Shown here one piece after another: positions 18,054 to 27,059 of a stretch of 64,000 nucleotides of DNA. The stretch is taken from contig NZ_JAUSTI010000001.1 in NCBI RefSeq assembly GCF_030812775.1, forward strand, positions 310,001 to 374,000, read 5' to 3'. Position 1 is the stretch's first letter; the number at the start of each line of letters is the position of its first letter. Source of the DNA: Paenibacillus tundrae. GTDB lineage: Bacteria; Bacillota; Bacilli; Paenibacillales; Paenibacillaceae. A program made the position numbers and the translations under genes. Below the pieces are notes generated by a model. It was not told the DNA's origin, did no database searches, and saw nothing but the letters and a program-made list of their open reading frames with translations.

Positions 18054-18809
18054 ATGATACGAATGATTATTTCACCAGCCAAAAAGATGAGGATCGATAC
18101 CGATCTGATGGCATCTAAGCAGTTACCCCAATTTATAAACGAAACTGAGCAAATCCTGAGTTTGCTTCAACAATTAACTTACGACGAACTTAAAGCAATG
18201 TGGAAGTGTAACGATGCCATCGCCGAGCAGAATGTGGAGCGAATTCAGAATATGAATCTGAAGACGAATCTTACGCCAGCTATCTACGCCTATGAGGGAA
18301 TTCAGTATCAATATATGGCACCGGGTGTTTTTCAACAGGAAGAACTGGCATATCTGGAGCAGCATTTACGCATTTTATCCGGCTTCTATGGTATGTTACG
18401 GCCTTTGGATGGTGTCACTCCTTATCGATTGGAAATGCAGGGTAAGTTGCAAGGGCCAGGATTTAAGTCGCTCTATCAATTCTGGGGTAGCAAGTTGGCA
18501 GACCAGCTTCAAACGGAAAGTAATTGCATCCTGAATCTAGCTTCCAAAGAGTATAGCAAGAATATCACGCCTTTTCTGAGCGAGGAAACAGAGTTCATCA
18601 CATGTGTATTTGGACAGATGGTCGAAGGCAAGCTTGTAGAGAAGGCGACCCGTGCCAAGATGGCCAGAGGTGAGATGGTACGTTATATGGCAGAACGTAA
18701 GGTTACAGACTTAAAGGACGTTAGAAGCTTTGATCGGTTAGACTTTAATTTTTCCGAAGCATTATCGGATGAGAGAACTTATGTATTCTTACACGTAGAG
18801 AGAAATTAG
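18054..18809 (+). CDS. yaaA: YaaA family peroxide-stress protein
   Basis: Opening MIRMIISPAKKM and internal LSGFYGMLRPLDGVTPYRLEM, NLASKEY and FGQMVEGKLVEKATRAKMARGEMVRYMAE are the hallmarks of the YaaA/DUF328 family, a DNA-binding protein reported to limit iron-driven oxidative damage in E. coli. ATG 18054 is about nine bases after AAGGA; an ATG at 18045 is too close to it. It is a single gene, followed by a terminator. Confidence 0.88.
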   Translation: MIRMIISPAKKMRIDTDLMASKQLPQFINETEQILSLLQQLTYDELKAMWKCNDAIAEQNVERIQNMNLKTNLTPAIYAYEGIQYQYMAPGVFQQEELAYLEQHLRILSGFYGMLRPLDGVTPYRLEMQGKLQGPGFKSLYQFWGSKLADQLQTESNCILNLASKEYSKNITPFLSEETEFITCVFGQMVEGKLVEKATRAKMARGEMVRYMAERKVTDLKDVRSFDRLDFNFSEALSDERTYVFLHVERN

Positions 18810-18903
18810 ACTAAAGTACATGTTGGTTTCTTGTACATATGGTGAGGATTCTGTTATTACGTTTGGATGAAACTAGGACAAAAAAAGATTCGAATTTGAA
18901 GAT

Positions 18904-18930
18904 GCCATCAAACGGATGGCTCTTTTTTTT
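18904..18930 (+). terminator. Intrinsic terminator after yaaA
   Basis: GCCATC/GATGGC stem with a five-base loop, followed by CTC and eight T. Confidence 0.75.
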
Positions 18931-19239
18931 GTACCCACTTTTAAAGCTAAATTGGCCTAAAGTAGTTCAATTATGGATGCTCACAAGCCTTAAAATAAGT
19001 TAGATCAAATCCTATTCAATGTTCTAAAGCTACAAGAAGTGCTAGATATTGTGAAACCGAATACGTATTTACAAAGTATATATAAATACGAATATAACTT
19101 ATAGTTATTAATTAGATGTACGGAGAAGTAACATATAAATGGATGTATTTCATGAATGTAGATGAAGCGCAGATGAATTAACTAGGGGTTTCTTCGTACA
19201 GATAAGGTTTGCGCCCGATACAAAGAGAGGAGGACAAAC

Positions 19240-19398
19240 ATGCCATTTATTGGGGGAATCATTTTAATAATAATCCTAGCATTTATTCTATGGGCATTAA
19301 TGATCCCGCTATTCAATAAAATAGGTAGTAGAATTCTGAAAAAGTACGATAAATTCAAACAAGAGGAGAATGCAGATGAAAAATTCAAAGACGTTTAG
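19240..19398 (+). CDS. Small single-span membrane protein overlapping the SPFH gene
   Basis: A 52-residue ORF behind a strong AGAGAGGAGG site. It starts MPFIGGIILIIILAFILWAL, one hydrophobic helix (residues 3-25), then a basic-acidic tail (KKYDKFKQEENADEKFKDV). It overlaps the next gene by 23 bases in another frame, and the SPFH ribosome site lies inside its coding sequence, so the two are co-transcribed and probably coupled. Function is unknown; I infer a partner of the SPFH protein, by analogy with NfeD/floA-type pairs, though it is not NfeD. Confidence 0.7.
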   Translation: MPFIGGIILIIILAFILWALMIPLFNKIGSRILKKYDKFKQEENADEKFKDV

Positions 19399-20254
19399 AG
19401 CAGGAGCCATTGCGGTTGCATTAGTTATTATTGTTGGGGTGTTACTGGTGACTTTCTTTGTCACACGAATTCCGAATGGTTATGTTGGGGTCGTGTATTC
19501 ACCAAACGGAGGGGTAAAAGATAGTACACTGAGTCAAGGATGGAAACTCGTTGGAGCGTTTGATAAAGTGACGAAATATCCAATTCGAATTCAAACGGTT
19601 GAATACAGAGATATCCAGATTGCTACTTCAGACGGGAAAAACATCACAATTGATTTTGCTTACAACTACCAGGTAGAACCAAGTAAAGTATCTTCGATCT
19701 TCAACACATTTGGACCTATTAGCATTCAAGAAATTGAGGATACATATCTCAAAACACGTTTCCGTGACGCAGCCCGTAAAGGTATTTCCAAGTTTACCGT
19801 CATTGATGTGTATGGTGAAAAGTCATCCGAGGCAGGCGTAGACGTCCAACAACGTTTTTCTGATGATGTGAAAGAATTAGGCTTTATTGTATCTAACGTT
19901 ACTGTAGGTGTTCCTCAACCTGATGCTAAAACTCAGGAAGCAATTGATAAGCGTGTCGAGGCTTCTCAAGAACTCGAACGTAAGACTACTGAGCTTGAGA
20001 TTGCCAAGAAAGAAGCAGAGCGTAAGCGCGTAGAGGCACAAGGTAATGCAGATAAATTATTGATCGAGGCGGAAGGTCAAGCCAAAGCAAATAAAGAGCT
20101 TCAACAATCATTATCGAGTCAACTCGTTGAATATGAAACCATCAAGAAATGGGATGGAGCACTGCCATATGTAAGTGGATCTAATACGCCAATGATTCAA
20201 TTACCTGCTCCAAAAGTCGAACAGAATAGCAACACGGGGAATGTAGCTCCTTAA
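19376..20254 (+). CDS. SPFH/prohibitin-family membrane scaffold protein
   Basis: An N-terminal helix (about residues 8-30) is followed by IPNGYVGVVYSPNGGVKDSTLSQGWKL, a prohibitin-type SPFH domain, then a charged coiled coil (about 195-250, ERKTTELEIAKKEAERKRVEAQGNADK) that mediates oligomerisation. Proteins of this class form membrane microdomain scaffolds or modulate membrane proteases. ATG 19376 is seven bases after AGAGGAG; ATG 19370 is too close. A perfect hairpin terminator follows. Confidence 0.85.
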   Translation: MKNSKTFRAGAIAVALVIIVGVLLVTFFVTRIPNGYVGVVYSPNGGVKDSTLSQGWKLVGAFDKVTKYPIRIQTVEYRDIQIATSDGKNITIDFAYNYQVEPSKVSSIFNTFGPISIQEIEDTYLKTRFRDAARKGISKFTVIDVYGEKSSEAGVDVQQRFSDDVKELGFIVSNVTVGVPQPDAKTQEAIDKRVEASQELERKTTELEIAKKEAERKRVEAQGNADKLLIEAEGQAKANKELQQSLSSQLVEYETIKKWDGALPYVSGSNTPMIQLPAPKVEQNSNTGNVAP

Positions 20255-20312
20255 TTTGTGGTTTGAAACGTACGCGTTGCTTTCCCAACAATTGAATATG
20301 ATACAAAAGAAT

Positions 20313-20343
20313 AAAATCCACTTGCTAAAAGCAAGTGGATTTT
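20313..20343 (+). terminator. Hairpin terminator after the SPFH gene
   Basis: Perfect 14-bp stem (20313-20326 with 20330-20343) ending in TTTT. The T run is short, so efficiency is uncertain; it could act in both directions. Confidence 0.7.
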
Positions 20344-20690
20344 GCGCTGTAATGCCATAACATTACAAAGCTATGCTACATAAGGTTTAGAATCAATCAT
20401 TTTAACTCTTCAGTGTTAAGAGGGACAACGAGCGACATAGGTTCCGCAATGATTTCTTGAGTGAGAATAGCGAATAAACTTTAGATAAGAACATACTACC
20501 GAGTGGTAATAGCAACTGGATATAATGAACTAGTTCTGAACCTCGGTATTTCAGACTCGTACAATTCAAATTTAAATTAAATAGGGTGAGGTGGGATTCG
20601 TACTAGGACTTCAGTATAAGTTTTTGGTGGATAAATTTAGGAGTTATGCTGGATGAAACAAGATAAAACTTCTGCTAACATGGTATAATC

Positions 20691-20699
20691 CTATTTTGA
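20691..20699 (+). promoter_or_regulatory. Extended -10 promoter of the toxin gene
   Basis: TGG-TATAAT (TATAAT at 20694-20699) is an extended -10. No good -35 is visible. It lies 16 bases before the toxin start, implying a very short leader. The preceding spacer (20350-20690) has no other recognised feature. Confidence 0.4.
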
Positions 20700-20715
20700 A
20701 TGAGTTGAGAATCGT

Positions 20716-22044
20716 ATGAGTACAATTAAAATCACCCCTGAACAGCTACATCACGTATCGACTCAGGTGGAGCAGGCGAGACAACAGTTAGAACAGATAC
20801 GTGGTGAACTAACAAGGCAGATCATGTTTGTCCGGCTGATGTGGATGGGGGCAACACAAGAGCGGTTTTTCTATGAATTTGAGCGATCAGGTTCTATACT
20901 GGATAAGGCGCTAGAGAGTATGGTGAATACCTCTAAGGAGTTAAAGGATATCGCCACACGTTTCGAGGATGCAGATGCTCAGAGTGTGAGTCTGGGTGGT
21001 GCAGCTGGAGCTGTTGGCGCAGCGGCTATGATGACTAATTCAAGTGGTACTGGCTCAGGTGATAAAGGCTACCGGATGGCTCATGTTAATTTTTATGGTA
21101 GGTGGATGTGGCTGCCTGTCAATGAGAATGGTGTTGCGGATCAGGCCTCTCTGCAAGCTTATGAGAAGGATCAAGGACATCTGGATTTTAATAAAATGCA
21201 AGCTGTGAATGTTGAACCTCCTGGAGAGGACATATTTGCACTCCAGATTAAGGCATTTGAGCTCGGTATTGATCCATTTTCGGGTAGACCTGTTTCAGAG
21301 GATTATGCAAAATGGATGGTTATAAGTCTGAAGGCTGGACAGATTTTTATGGGATTTCAAATGATTCGTGGGAGCATACCTGGCCGCCAAGGGCCTCTCC
21401 GTTTGCCATCTTCCCATCCATCCGTAAAGAAGATGAAAGGATATATTGAGGAGGCCGAACAGGCGAAGAGAAAGAGTTCAGAAAAAGCAGGGTCGGCTAA
21501 TGGCGGGAATGGTAAAGGTACATTAAATGTTAATCAAAAATTCCCTACCAGATTGATTGACATGGGTACTGAGGGATATATTATTGATAGGGTTTCCGAT
21601 TTAAAACAAAGACTCTCAAATAGCGCATTAAATAAAAGTGGGGCAAATTTTGGATATATGGAAGTCAGTATTCCGAATATAAAAACAGAATTTTATGCAC
21701 ATAGTCAAGTGAATGGTTCACCACCGGCTCATCAACCAAATATGAACTATGATGGTTTTTCATTCAAACCGGAAACGATCAGATATCCGGCAATAGATGC
21801 ACCAAATAAACAAGGGGACATGATTCCAAGGGATAGAGATACAGAATATAAAATGATTAATGACTTAGCTAATAAGCTTGGTCCACCTAGTACAAATATA
21901 AAGGGAAGAATAAAACTGTTTACTGAAAATGATACTTGTATTAGTTGTAATGATCTTATATATAATTTCACAAAAGATTATCCGGGTATAAAAGTAGAAG
22001 TAATTCATAATAACGATGTTAAGATACCTAAAAAGTCATCATAA
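20716..22044 (+). CDS. WXG100-type secreted polymorphic toxin with deaminase-like C-terminal domain
   Basis: Residues 1-95 form a WXG100-like helical hairpin with a WMG turn (W43-G45), the signature of type VII (Ess/Yuk) substrates. A glycine/alanine-rich linker follows, then a pretoxin region with ELGIDPFSGRPVSEDYAKW. From residue ~260 a GNGKG linker leads to a C-terminal domain ending DTEYKMINDLANKLG (E377) and ENDTCISCNDLIYNFTKDYP (C408, C411). Glu plus CxxC matches nucleic-acid deaminase toxins of the BURPS668_1122-like class; the usual His/Cys ligand two residues before Glu is Asp here. I infer a base-editing antibacterial toxin. Codon and AT content rise towards the 3' end, as expected for a swapped toxin tip. 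An Imm3-like gene follows after 14 bases. Confidence 0.75.
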   Translation: MSTIKITPEQLHHVSTQVEQARQQLEQIRGELTRQIMFVRLMWMGATQERFFYEFERSGSILDKALESMVNTSKELKDIATRFEDADAQSVSLGGAAGAVGAAAMMTNSSGTGSGDKGYRMAHVNFYGRWMWLPVNENGVADQASLQAYEKDQGHLDFNKMQAVNVEPPGEDIFALQIKAFELGIDPFSGRPVSEDYAKWMVISLKAGQIFMGFQMIRGSIPGRQGPLRLPSSHPSVKKMKGYIEEAEQAKRKSSEKAGSANGGNGKGTLNVNQKFPTRLIDMGTEGYIIDRVSDLKQRLSNSALNKSGANFGYMEVSIPNIKTEFYAHSQVNGSPPAHQPNMNYDGFSFKPETIRYPAIDAPNKQGDMIPRDRDTEYKMINDLANKLGPPSTNIKGRIKLFTENDTCISCNDLIYNFTKDYPGIKVEVIHNNDVKIPKKSS

Positions 22045-22058
22045 TAAGGAGGAAAAAT

Positions 22059-22736
22059 ATGTCTTGGAATTATAGTGAATTAATAGAATCGTTTGTTGAA
22101 GAGTATGAGGAGTATAAGTTAGAGTACCAGAGTCCAAATGAAGCAGTAGCTCGGGCATTTGAAGAGCACTATAGTGAGAAAAATTCAGATGATATGGAGA
22201 AGGCTGTTTTAATGGTTATTTCTGCGGAATTCAAAGTAAAACAGCCGCGGATATATAAGAATACAAAAGAAAATTACATTAAAGACCTTGAACTAATAGA
22301 TTTCCAGAAACTAAAGGACTTTATTCAAAAAGGTCAATTAAATGAAAAAGAGTATGAAGAACTTTATTTGAGGAGAAACAAAGTCTTGCAAGAACTTGAA
22401 AAAATGACTGTAGATCTTTGTCCGAAAGCAAGATGGTTCTACGATGAGATTGTAGATACAGTCAATCGTTACTTTTCGGAGAAAGAAAATGAGAATAATA
22501 TAATTGAAAACATTTTAAAAAATTTCGAAAGAGAATTTAGGTACAAAGCGTGTGCAAAGAAGATTGTGTACACCACAATTGCAGAAAATTTAATTAGAAT
22601 TGATGAAACAATACCGCCATATATTATTAGTGAACTCGAAGATAGATATGTTGATAATTCCCAGTATGAATTAACCGAAAAAGAAGAGCGGGAGTTATTG
22701 AGAAGAATAGATGAGGTTTTGAAGGAAGTTTCGTAG
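22059..22736 (+). CDS. Imm3-like immunity protein
   Basis: An all-alpha, strongly charged protein (225 residues). The opening MSWNYSELIESFVEEYEEYKLE and central LCPKARWFYDEIVD resemble Imm3-family immunity proteins found next to deaminase toxins. AAGGAGG precedes the ATG. Immediate position behind the toxin C-terminus supports the role of neutralising that toxin. Very AT-rich compared with the core genes, consistent with cassette acquisition. Confidence 0.7.
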   Translation: MSWNYSELIESFVEEYEEYKLEYQSPNEAVARAFEEHYSEKNSDDMEKAVLMVISAEFKVKQPRIYKNTKENYIKDLELIDFQKLKDFIQKGQLNEKEYEELYLRRNKVLQELEKMTVDLCPKARWFYDEIVDTVNRYFSEKENENNIIENILKNFEREFRYKACAKKIVYTTIAENLIRIDETIPPYIISELEDRYVDNSQYELTEKEERELLRRIDEVLKEVS

Positions 22737-22974
22737 TGTGACTAATGAACCCGTCGAAAGAACGATCTTGAAATTCAAGCTCCCAGTTTTAAATGATTTG
22801 TTTCAAATATAGTAGTGGATATAAAAATATCATAAAAAAGACTTGTATGACCGTTTCCTATTATTTCACAAGGGAACGGTTATTTACTTCCGACGGATTG
22901 TCAAGCCAAGTGCGACAGTTCTTCTGAATAGGAGATTCGTGAGCGATTCTCCAACCCTGACATATACGGAGTCT

Positions 22975-23253
22975 GCACTTCGATTAAGGCGTTTGAGCTC
23001 GGCATTGATCCATTTTCGGGTAACCTGTTTCAGAGAATTATGCAAAATGGATGGTTATTAGATGAACTAGGCTTTCCAACCGTTAATGCGCGTTCAGTAG
23101 ATGTTGAGAACAACCGAGGACTTTTATTTGACAGATTTGCTCAAGGTCCAAGGACATAGTAAGGTTACAGAATGGTAAAATAAGAATAATCGGGGAGTCG
23201 CCTTTATTAAACAAACAAAGTATTAATGATCTAATTGCTAAAAAACAAATATA
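22975..23253 (+). pseudogene. Decayed fragment of a second toxin gene
   Basis: Bases about 22983-23057 are nearly identical to 21250-21325 of the intact toxin (coding IKAFELGIDPFSG), but one base is missing after the TCGGGT, so the frame shifts. Downstream of the break an open stretch reads NGWLLDELGFPTVNARSVD and stops at 23157; a further open stretch before 23253 reads LQNGKIRIIGESPLL. These look like remains of an alternative C-terminal tip. No start or N-terminus remains. It is probably a displaced toxin cassette left after recombination. Confidence 0.6.
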
Positions 23254-23315
23254 ATAATGATAGATCTACTTATTGAGGCTGCGAAAAAATTAGATTGAAA
23301 ATGAGGGAACTCTTG

Positions 23316-23900
23316 ATGAATACAGACGATAAAAAAAGTTCTATCCCATCTGATAAAGTTAAATTGTTTGAAGTTTTAAAGAATCAGACACTCAGCAAGT
23401 TGACACGATTTAGCTGGTGGGAAAGTAGTGAAGCAATGGAGCAATGTGAGATAGCACATGAAGACGTCTTCTCATTAACTGCGGGGCCAGTATTATTATA
23501 TTTTCAATCAGGGTTAGTAGTAGGAGCAGCGAGTGACCCAGCACAGAATTCTGTTGTTATATGGGTTGAAAGAGATGATACAGGATATGTAACTGAAGAG
23601 CCTACCGAAAATGATACTGATCTTACAATTAGTGCTTTGGATAATCAATACAGCAATTCTTACTGGAATAAAATAGTAGGGCAGAATATAAAGATGATAA
23701 ACATTATCAAGCGAGACCCACAGAATGCATTGCTTGCTGAATTACAGAATGAAGTTGGTGTCGAGCTGGTTATGGATAATGGTGAAAAATTTATACTGTC
23801 CCACGGGCTTCACAACAATTCTGACGACTTCTCAGTCATAACAGAGTCATATATTGACAGAAGACTTTTAGAGAATCTAGAACGGGTCAAATTGATGTAA
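23316..23900 (+). CDS. Putative orphan immunity protein
   Basis: ATG 23316 lies seven bases after AGGGAA; upstream in-frame TTG/ATG codons are less well placed. About 194 residues of mixed alpha/beta pattern (LSKLTRFSWWESSEAMEQCEIA, VLLYFQSGLVVGAASD, VGVELVMDNGEKFILSHGL). I do not recognise the family. It follows the decayed toxin tip directly, and its AT-rich composition matches the other cassette genes, so I infer immunity to the lost toxin. Confidence 0.55.
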   Translation: MNTDDKKSSIPSDKVKLFEVLKNQTLSKLTRFSWWESSEAMEQCEIAHEDVFSLTAGPVLLYFQSGLVVGAASDPAQNSVVIWVERDDTGYVTEEPTENDTDLTISALDNQYSNSYWNKIVGQNIKMINIIKRDPQNALLAELQNEVGVELVMDNGEKFILSHGLHNNSDDFSVITESYIDRRLLENLERVKLM

Positions 23901-24019
23901 TACATTGTCCAAATTAAACCCTCAAGGGGATTGAAATGAAAGATTATATATAACATTGTAATTATTTTTCCAAATAATATTTGATCCATGAAAATCTTAA
24001 TGATGGAGCGGAATACTTC

Positions 24020-24517
24020 ATGGGAAATTTGAATCAGGCAGTTAAGCGTATCTCTGCAATAGATTGGAGTTGTATTGGAAACAAACAAGCAAGATCACAT
24101 GTTCATTTGAGTAAAGAATACTTAAGAAGATCATCAATATTCCTCCAATATTATCCTGGTCCTTGTAGGTATCCTTTTATTATCATTTCAAATTCGATAA
24201 CTCAGTCACAAGCGAGTGTTGATGATTTACAAACACTAAAGGAGATTGACAATAGTTATGTTAGAGATATTGCAAAAAATTATTTAGAGTTAAACGCACT
24301 CATTGATGAAGGTAATCAAATTGCTATTGATAATAAAAATTTGTTTGAGCCAGCAATAAAGCTATATGGAAGAGGGGGGCATTTCTTTATAAGGTCAGGC
24401 TATTTAAATGTAGCTGGTGCTACTGATCTTCTTTCGCTTGCAAATCGAGTTGAAAGGGAGCCACTTGATATAAGCGATGAAACTTTAGATGCACTTGATA
24501 ATGGAGATATTGATTAA
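24020..24517 (+). CDS. Hypothetical protein in the toxin-immunity array
   Basis: ATG 24020 follows GGAG by 11 bases; a TTG at 23981 would add 13 residues without a ribosome site. The protein (about 165 residues) is rich in helices and Asn/Asp: GNLNQAVKRISAIDWSCIG, SKEYLRRSSIFLQYYPGP, LSLANRVEREPLD. No family recognised. Surrounded by immunity-like genes and followed by a terminator. It may be an immunity protein; nothing in the sequence proves this. Confidence 0.5.
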   Translation: MGNLNQAVKRISAIDWSCIGNKQARSHVHLSKEYLRRSSIFLQYYPGPCRYPFIIISNSITQSQASVDDLQTLKEIDNSYVRDIAKNYLELNALIDEGNQIAIDNKNLFEPAIKLYGRGGHFFIRSGYLNVAGATDLLSLANRVEREPLDISDETLDALDNGDID

Positions 24518-24554
24518 TTTTATAGCGGAAATAACGCTCTACCGATATATCAAG

Positions 24555-24599
24555 CAGGTTGATTATGGTCAGACAATACCTTAATTGACCTGTTTTTTT
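24555..24599 (+). terminator. Intrinsic terminator in the immunity array
   Basis: 11-bp stem (24555-24565 with 24582-24592, two G-U pairs) followed by seven T. Confidence 0.75.
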
Positions 24600-24957
24600 G
24601 TGTCTTTTCTTCGCTTGTTGCATCAAAAGAGAGACCTGAATGACTTTCTGTTTTGGTTTTAATGGTACTGCTTAAGCAGTATCGACTTTGAACAAAGCAA
24701 AAACAAGATGCACTTAATAAGCCAGAGTATGTGATCTATTAAGGAATAGAGAGCAATGGGCGTTAGAATGGCAATGGATGAAAGAGCTTGCTGTATAGAT
24801 GGGAAGTATTTTAATGTGTACAAATATAGGGAAAATATAAAGTTCTTATATGCTAATCCTTAGCTATTAATAACGGAATGACTATTGAATTTGTTATATA
24901 AAATGGAAAAATCACATCAGCATACCGGTTTTAATTAAGAAGAATGGAGACATCGAC

Positions 24958-25413
24958 ATGATAAAATATCAATACATAACGGAATATAATGAAGATTTTA
25001 ATGAAGTTATTTTGGATTTCAGTATGGATACATCTTTAAAGAATGGCTACTTGATTAGTGATTCACTGGGTTCGGATATTTTTAGCGATTTTGCTACTGT
25101 GAAGGATGAAATCGAAAAATTACTTGAGTTAATAGCAGGAAAGTCAACTTTATACGAGGGTGGGGGGAATGTGAACATAATTAGATCTGAAAAAATTTTC
25201 ACAACCATTGATGACATCTTTGCTGAAGAAGATGAAGAGGACGGTACATGTAAACTTGAGACTATAGAATTCACAAAAATCATACTCTTATGGGCAAAAG
25301 AGAATTTTCAGTATAAGTGCAAGCGAGGGGTAATACTAAAAGATGAAGCAGATTTAGCAATAGACTGGATCAATAAAAAATGTATCGAGGTGCATGAGTT
25401 AGAGATTAGATAG
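24958..25413 (+). CDS. Acidic hypothetical protein, possible orphan immunity protein
   Basis: A 151-residue strongly acidic protein (DIFAEEDEEDG). It opens MIKYQYITEYNEDFNEVILDF, suggesting beta strands followed by helices; GGAG precedes the ATG. Not recognised. The 440-base spacer before it holds only a terminator and AT-rich sequence. Its size, acidity and place at the end of the toxin locus fit an orphan immunity gene; that is inference only. Confidence 0.5.
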   Translation: MIKYQYITEYNEDFNEVILDFSMDTSLKNGYLISDSLGSDIFSDFATVKDEIEKLLELIAGKSTLYEGGGNVNIIRSEKIFTTIDDIFAEEDEEDGTCKLETIEFTKIILLWAKENFQYKCKRGVILKDEADLAIDWINKKCIEVHELEIR

Positions 25414-25453
25414 AGTCTGTGGAGTGTTGTAAAATCTCTATAACATACATAAC

Positions 25454-25506
25454 AAAAATCCCCTTGGTCATAACCATGCTACAAACTGGTTTGACGAAGG
25501 GGATTT
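25454..25506 (-). terminator. Intrinsic terminator of the pectate lyase gene
   Basis: 15-bp arms (25456-25470 with 25492-25506, one mismatch) with an inner ACCA/TGGT helix; the minus-strand product ends in a T run. Confidence 0.85.
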
Positions 25507-25533
25507 GCAATTCAAACTCAATCCAAATTAAAC

Positions 25534-26898
25534 TTACCGCGCCCCAACATTCGTTCCAGATGGCGTACCCGAACCAATCAGATCACTGCCATTCGCAAGC
25601 TTCAGGAAATCACCCAAGATAGGTGTGCCATCCGCACTACGCGTCACCGAAGGTACGAGGGAGACAAAGTCGGCTGAGCTGGCGAGAAGACCTTTGTCGT
25701 TAACGCTCTTTTTGTTTTTCCACCAGACATTGGTGCTGCTGACGTCGGTTCCGCTTGTTTTGTCGCTTGCGCCGCCTTGGAAGGACAGATTATTGGTGAA
25801 AATGTGCGTGCCTTTATCGAAGGCGAAGTTGCTCTGTCCATTGTTCCATGACGTGTTATTTTTCATCTGGATTGAACCAGGATTGCTGTTATATGTGAAG
25901 CCATGCTTCTTGTTATTGAAGGCAATGCTATTCTCGACAATGTGGTTCACGGAGATCTTCTCACCGCCCAGTTTGAAGCCGTTACCGTCGCTGTTTGAGG
26001 TTGAAGTGCCATCAGCGGTTGCTCCATTCGCGAAAGCGATACTATTACGGATCGTGACCACACCGATGGCGCCAGTATCCGATTTGCTATACAGATCCCA
26101 ACCATCGTCTACGTTATAGGCGGCGATACAGCCGTCGAATACGTTACCCGGACCAACTGTTAATTTTGCGGCAAAACCATCGGCATCTTCGCCATCATCG
26201 GGATCGTAGTTGTTATGGGAATAGGAACGGATGACTTCGTTGTAAGAAGGCCATTCACTTTTGGCTGCAGTGGAAGCATAACGACCAATCTGGATACCTG
26301 TATCCCTGTTATGGTGAGCCTCAATTTGTTCTAAACGATTAAAGCTGCCCCCGATGAAAATGCCGTTATCTCCCGCACCTTTAACCTCCAGCCCTTTTAC
26401 GAACCAATAGTCGCCGAACATTTGCAACCCTCGATTCGTTGAGGCAAACGATTGTGCGGAGAAATCAAAAACCGGTTTCTCTGAACCATATGCCACTAAA
26501 TTCTTACGTTGGGAGGATGTACCGTTGTTACCACGCTCGATAGTAATAGTTTCCGAGAAGCTGTACGTGCCTCCGCGCAGATAGATCGTTTTGCCTGGAG
26601 CGATCTGGGTTAATGCGTTAGCCAGTGAAGTCGGACTGTTGATCGTTCCCGGATTGCTCGCTGAGCCGTTAGGTGACACATATAGATCCCCAGCAGCAAG
26701 TGTGATATTGGAACTAGCTACAGCCGATTCAGAGGAGATAGATGAGCTATTCTCTAGCACTTCCGCGGCACCAACTGATCCGCCACCTAGCAACAATAGA
26801 GGAAATGTGGCACTTAGACAGATGTGAGCCATTTTCGATTTCAAGTAACGTTCCGATCGAGCACATGCATGGGTAGATGTGGAAGGAAATAATTTCAT
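25534..26898 (-). CDS. Pectate lyase, polysaccharide lyase family 9 type
   Basis: Secreted right-handed beta-helix enzyme that cleaves polygalacturonate by beta-elimination. ATG 26898 is seven bases after AAGGAGG; the open frame to 27051 is not used. A signal peptide (hydrophobic AHICLSATFPLLLLGGG, cleavage near AAEVLE) is followed by the PL9 opening DLYVSPNGSASNPGT and the catalytic segment NYDPDDGEDADGFAAKLTVGPGN (Ca-binding Asp cluster and catalytic Lys), NVDDGWDLY, and repeated N-rich helix rungs. About 454 residues, the size of single-domain PL9 enzymes. Own terminator; no partner genes nearby. Confidence 0.88.
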   Translation of the reverse strand: MKLFPSTSTHACARSERYLKSKMAHICLSATFPLLLLGGGSVGAAEVLENSSSISSESAVASSNITLAAGDLYVSPNGSASNPGTINSPTSLANALTQIAPGKTIYLRGGTYSFSETITIERGNNGTSSQRKNLVAYGSEKPVFDFSAQSFASTNRGLQMFGDYWFVKGLEVKGAGDNGIFIGGSFNRLEQIEAHHNRDTGIQIGRYASTAAKSEWPSYNEVIRSYSHNNYDPDDGEDADGFAAKLTVGPGNVFDGCIAAYNVDDGWDLYSKSDTGAIGVVTIRNSIAFANGATADGTSTSNSDGNGFKLGGEKISVNHIVENSIAFNNKKHGFTYNSNPGSIQMKNNTSWNNGQSNFAFDKGTHIFTNNLSFQGGASDKTSGTDVSSTNVWWKNKKSVNDKGLLASSADFVSLVPSVTRSADGTPILGDFLKLANGSDLIGSGTPSGTNVGAR

Positions 26899-27059
26899 TA
26901 CAACGACCTCCTTGGTTAATTGGATAAATAGATGAGTTGTGAATTGTGCGTTATGCCATACAACTATAAAAGGGTGAGAATAATGGTCCAATAAGTGAAT
27001 GGCATCCGTGTGACACAGGTTCATGGTAAATGTTGTAAGCGTTCTCATCAATAATCATT

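Noticed and set aside
22843..23061. 72-codon open frame as an intact gene
   Set aside because: It mixes unrelated sequence with a frameshifted copy of the toxin linker; better explained as a pseudogene fragment.
26899..27051. Longer N-terminus for the pectate lyase
   Set aside because: AAGGAGG sits directly before ATG 26898, and the signal peptide begins there.
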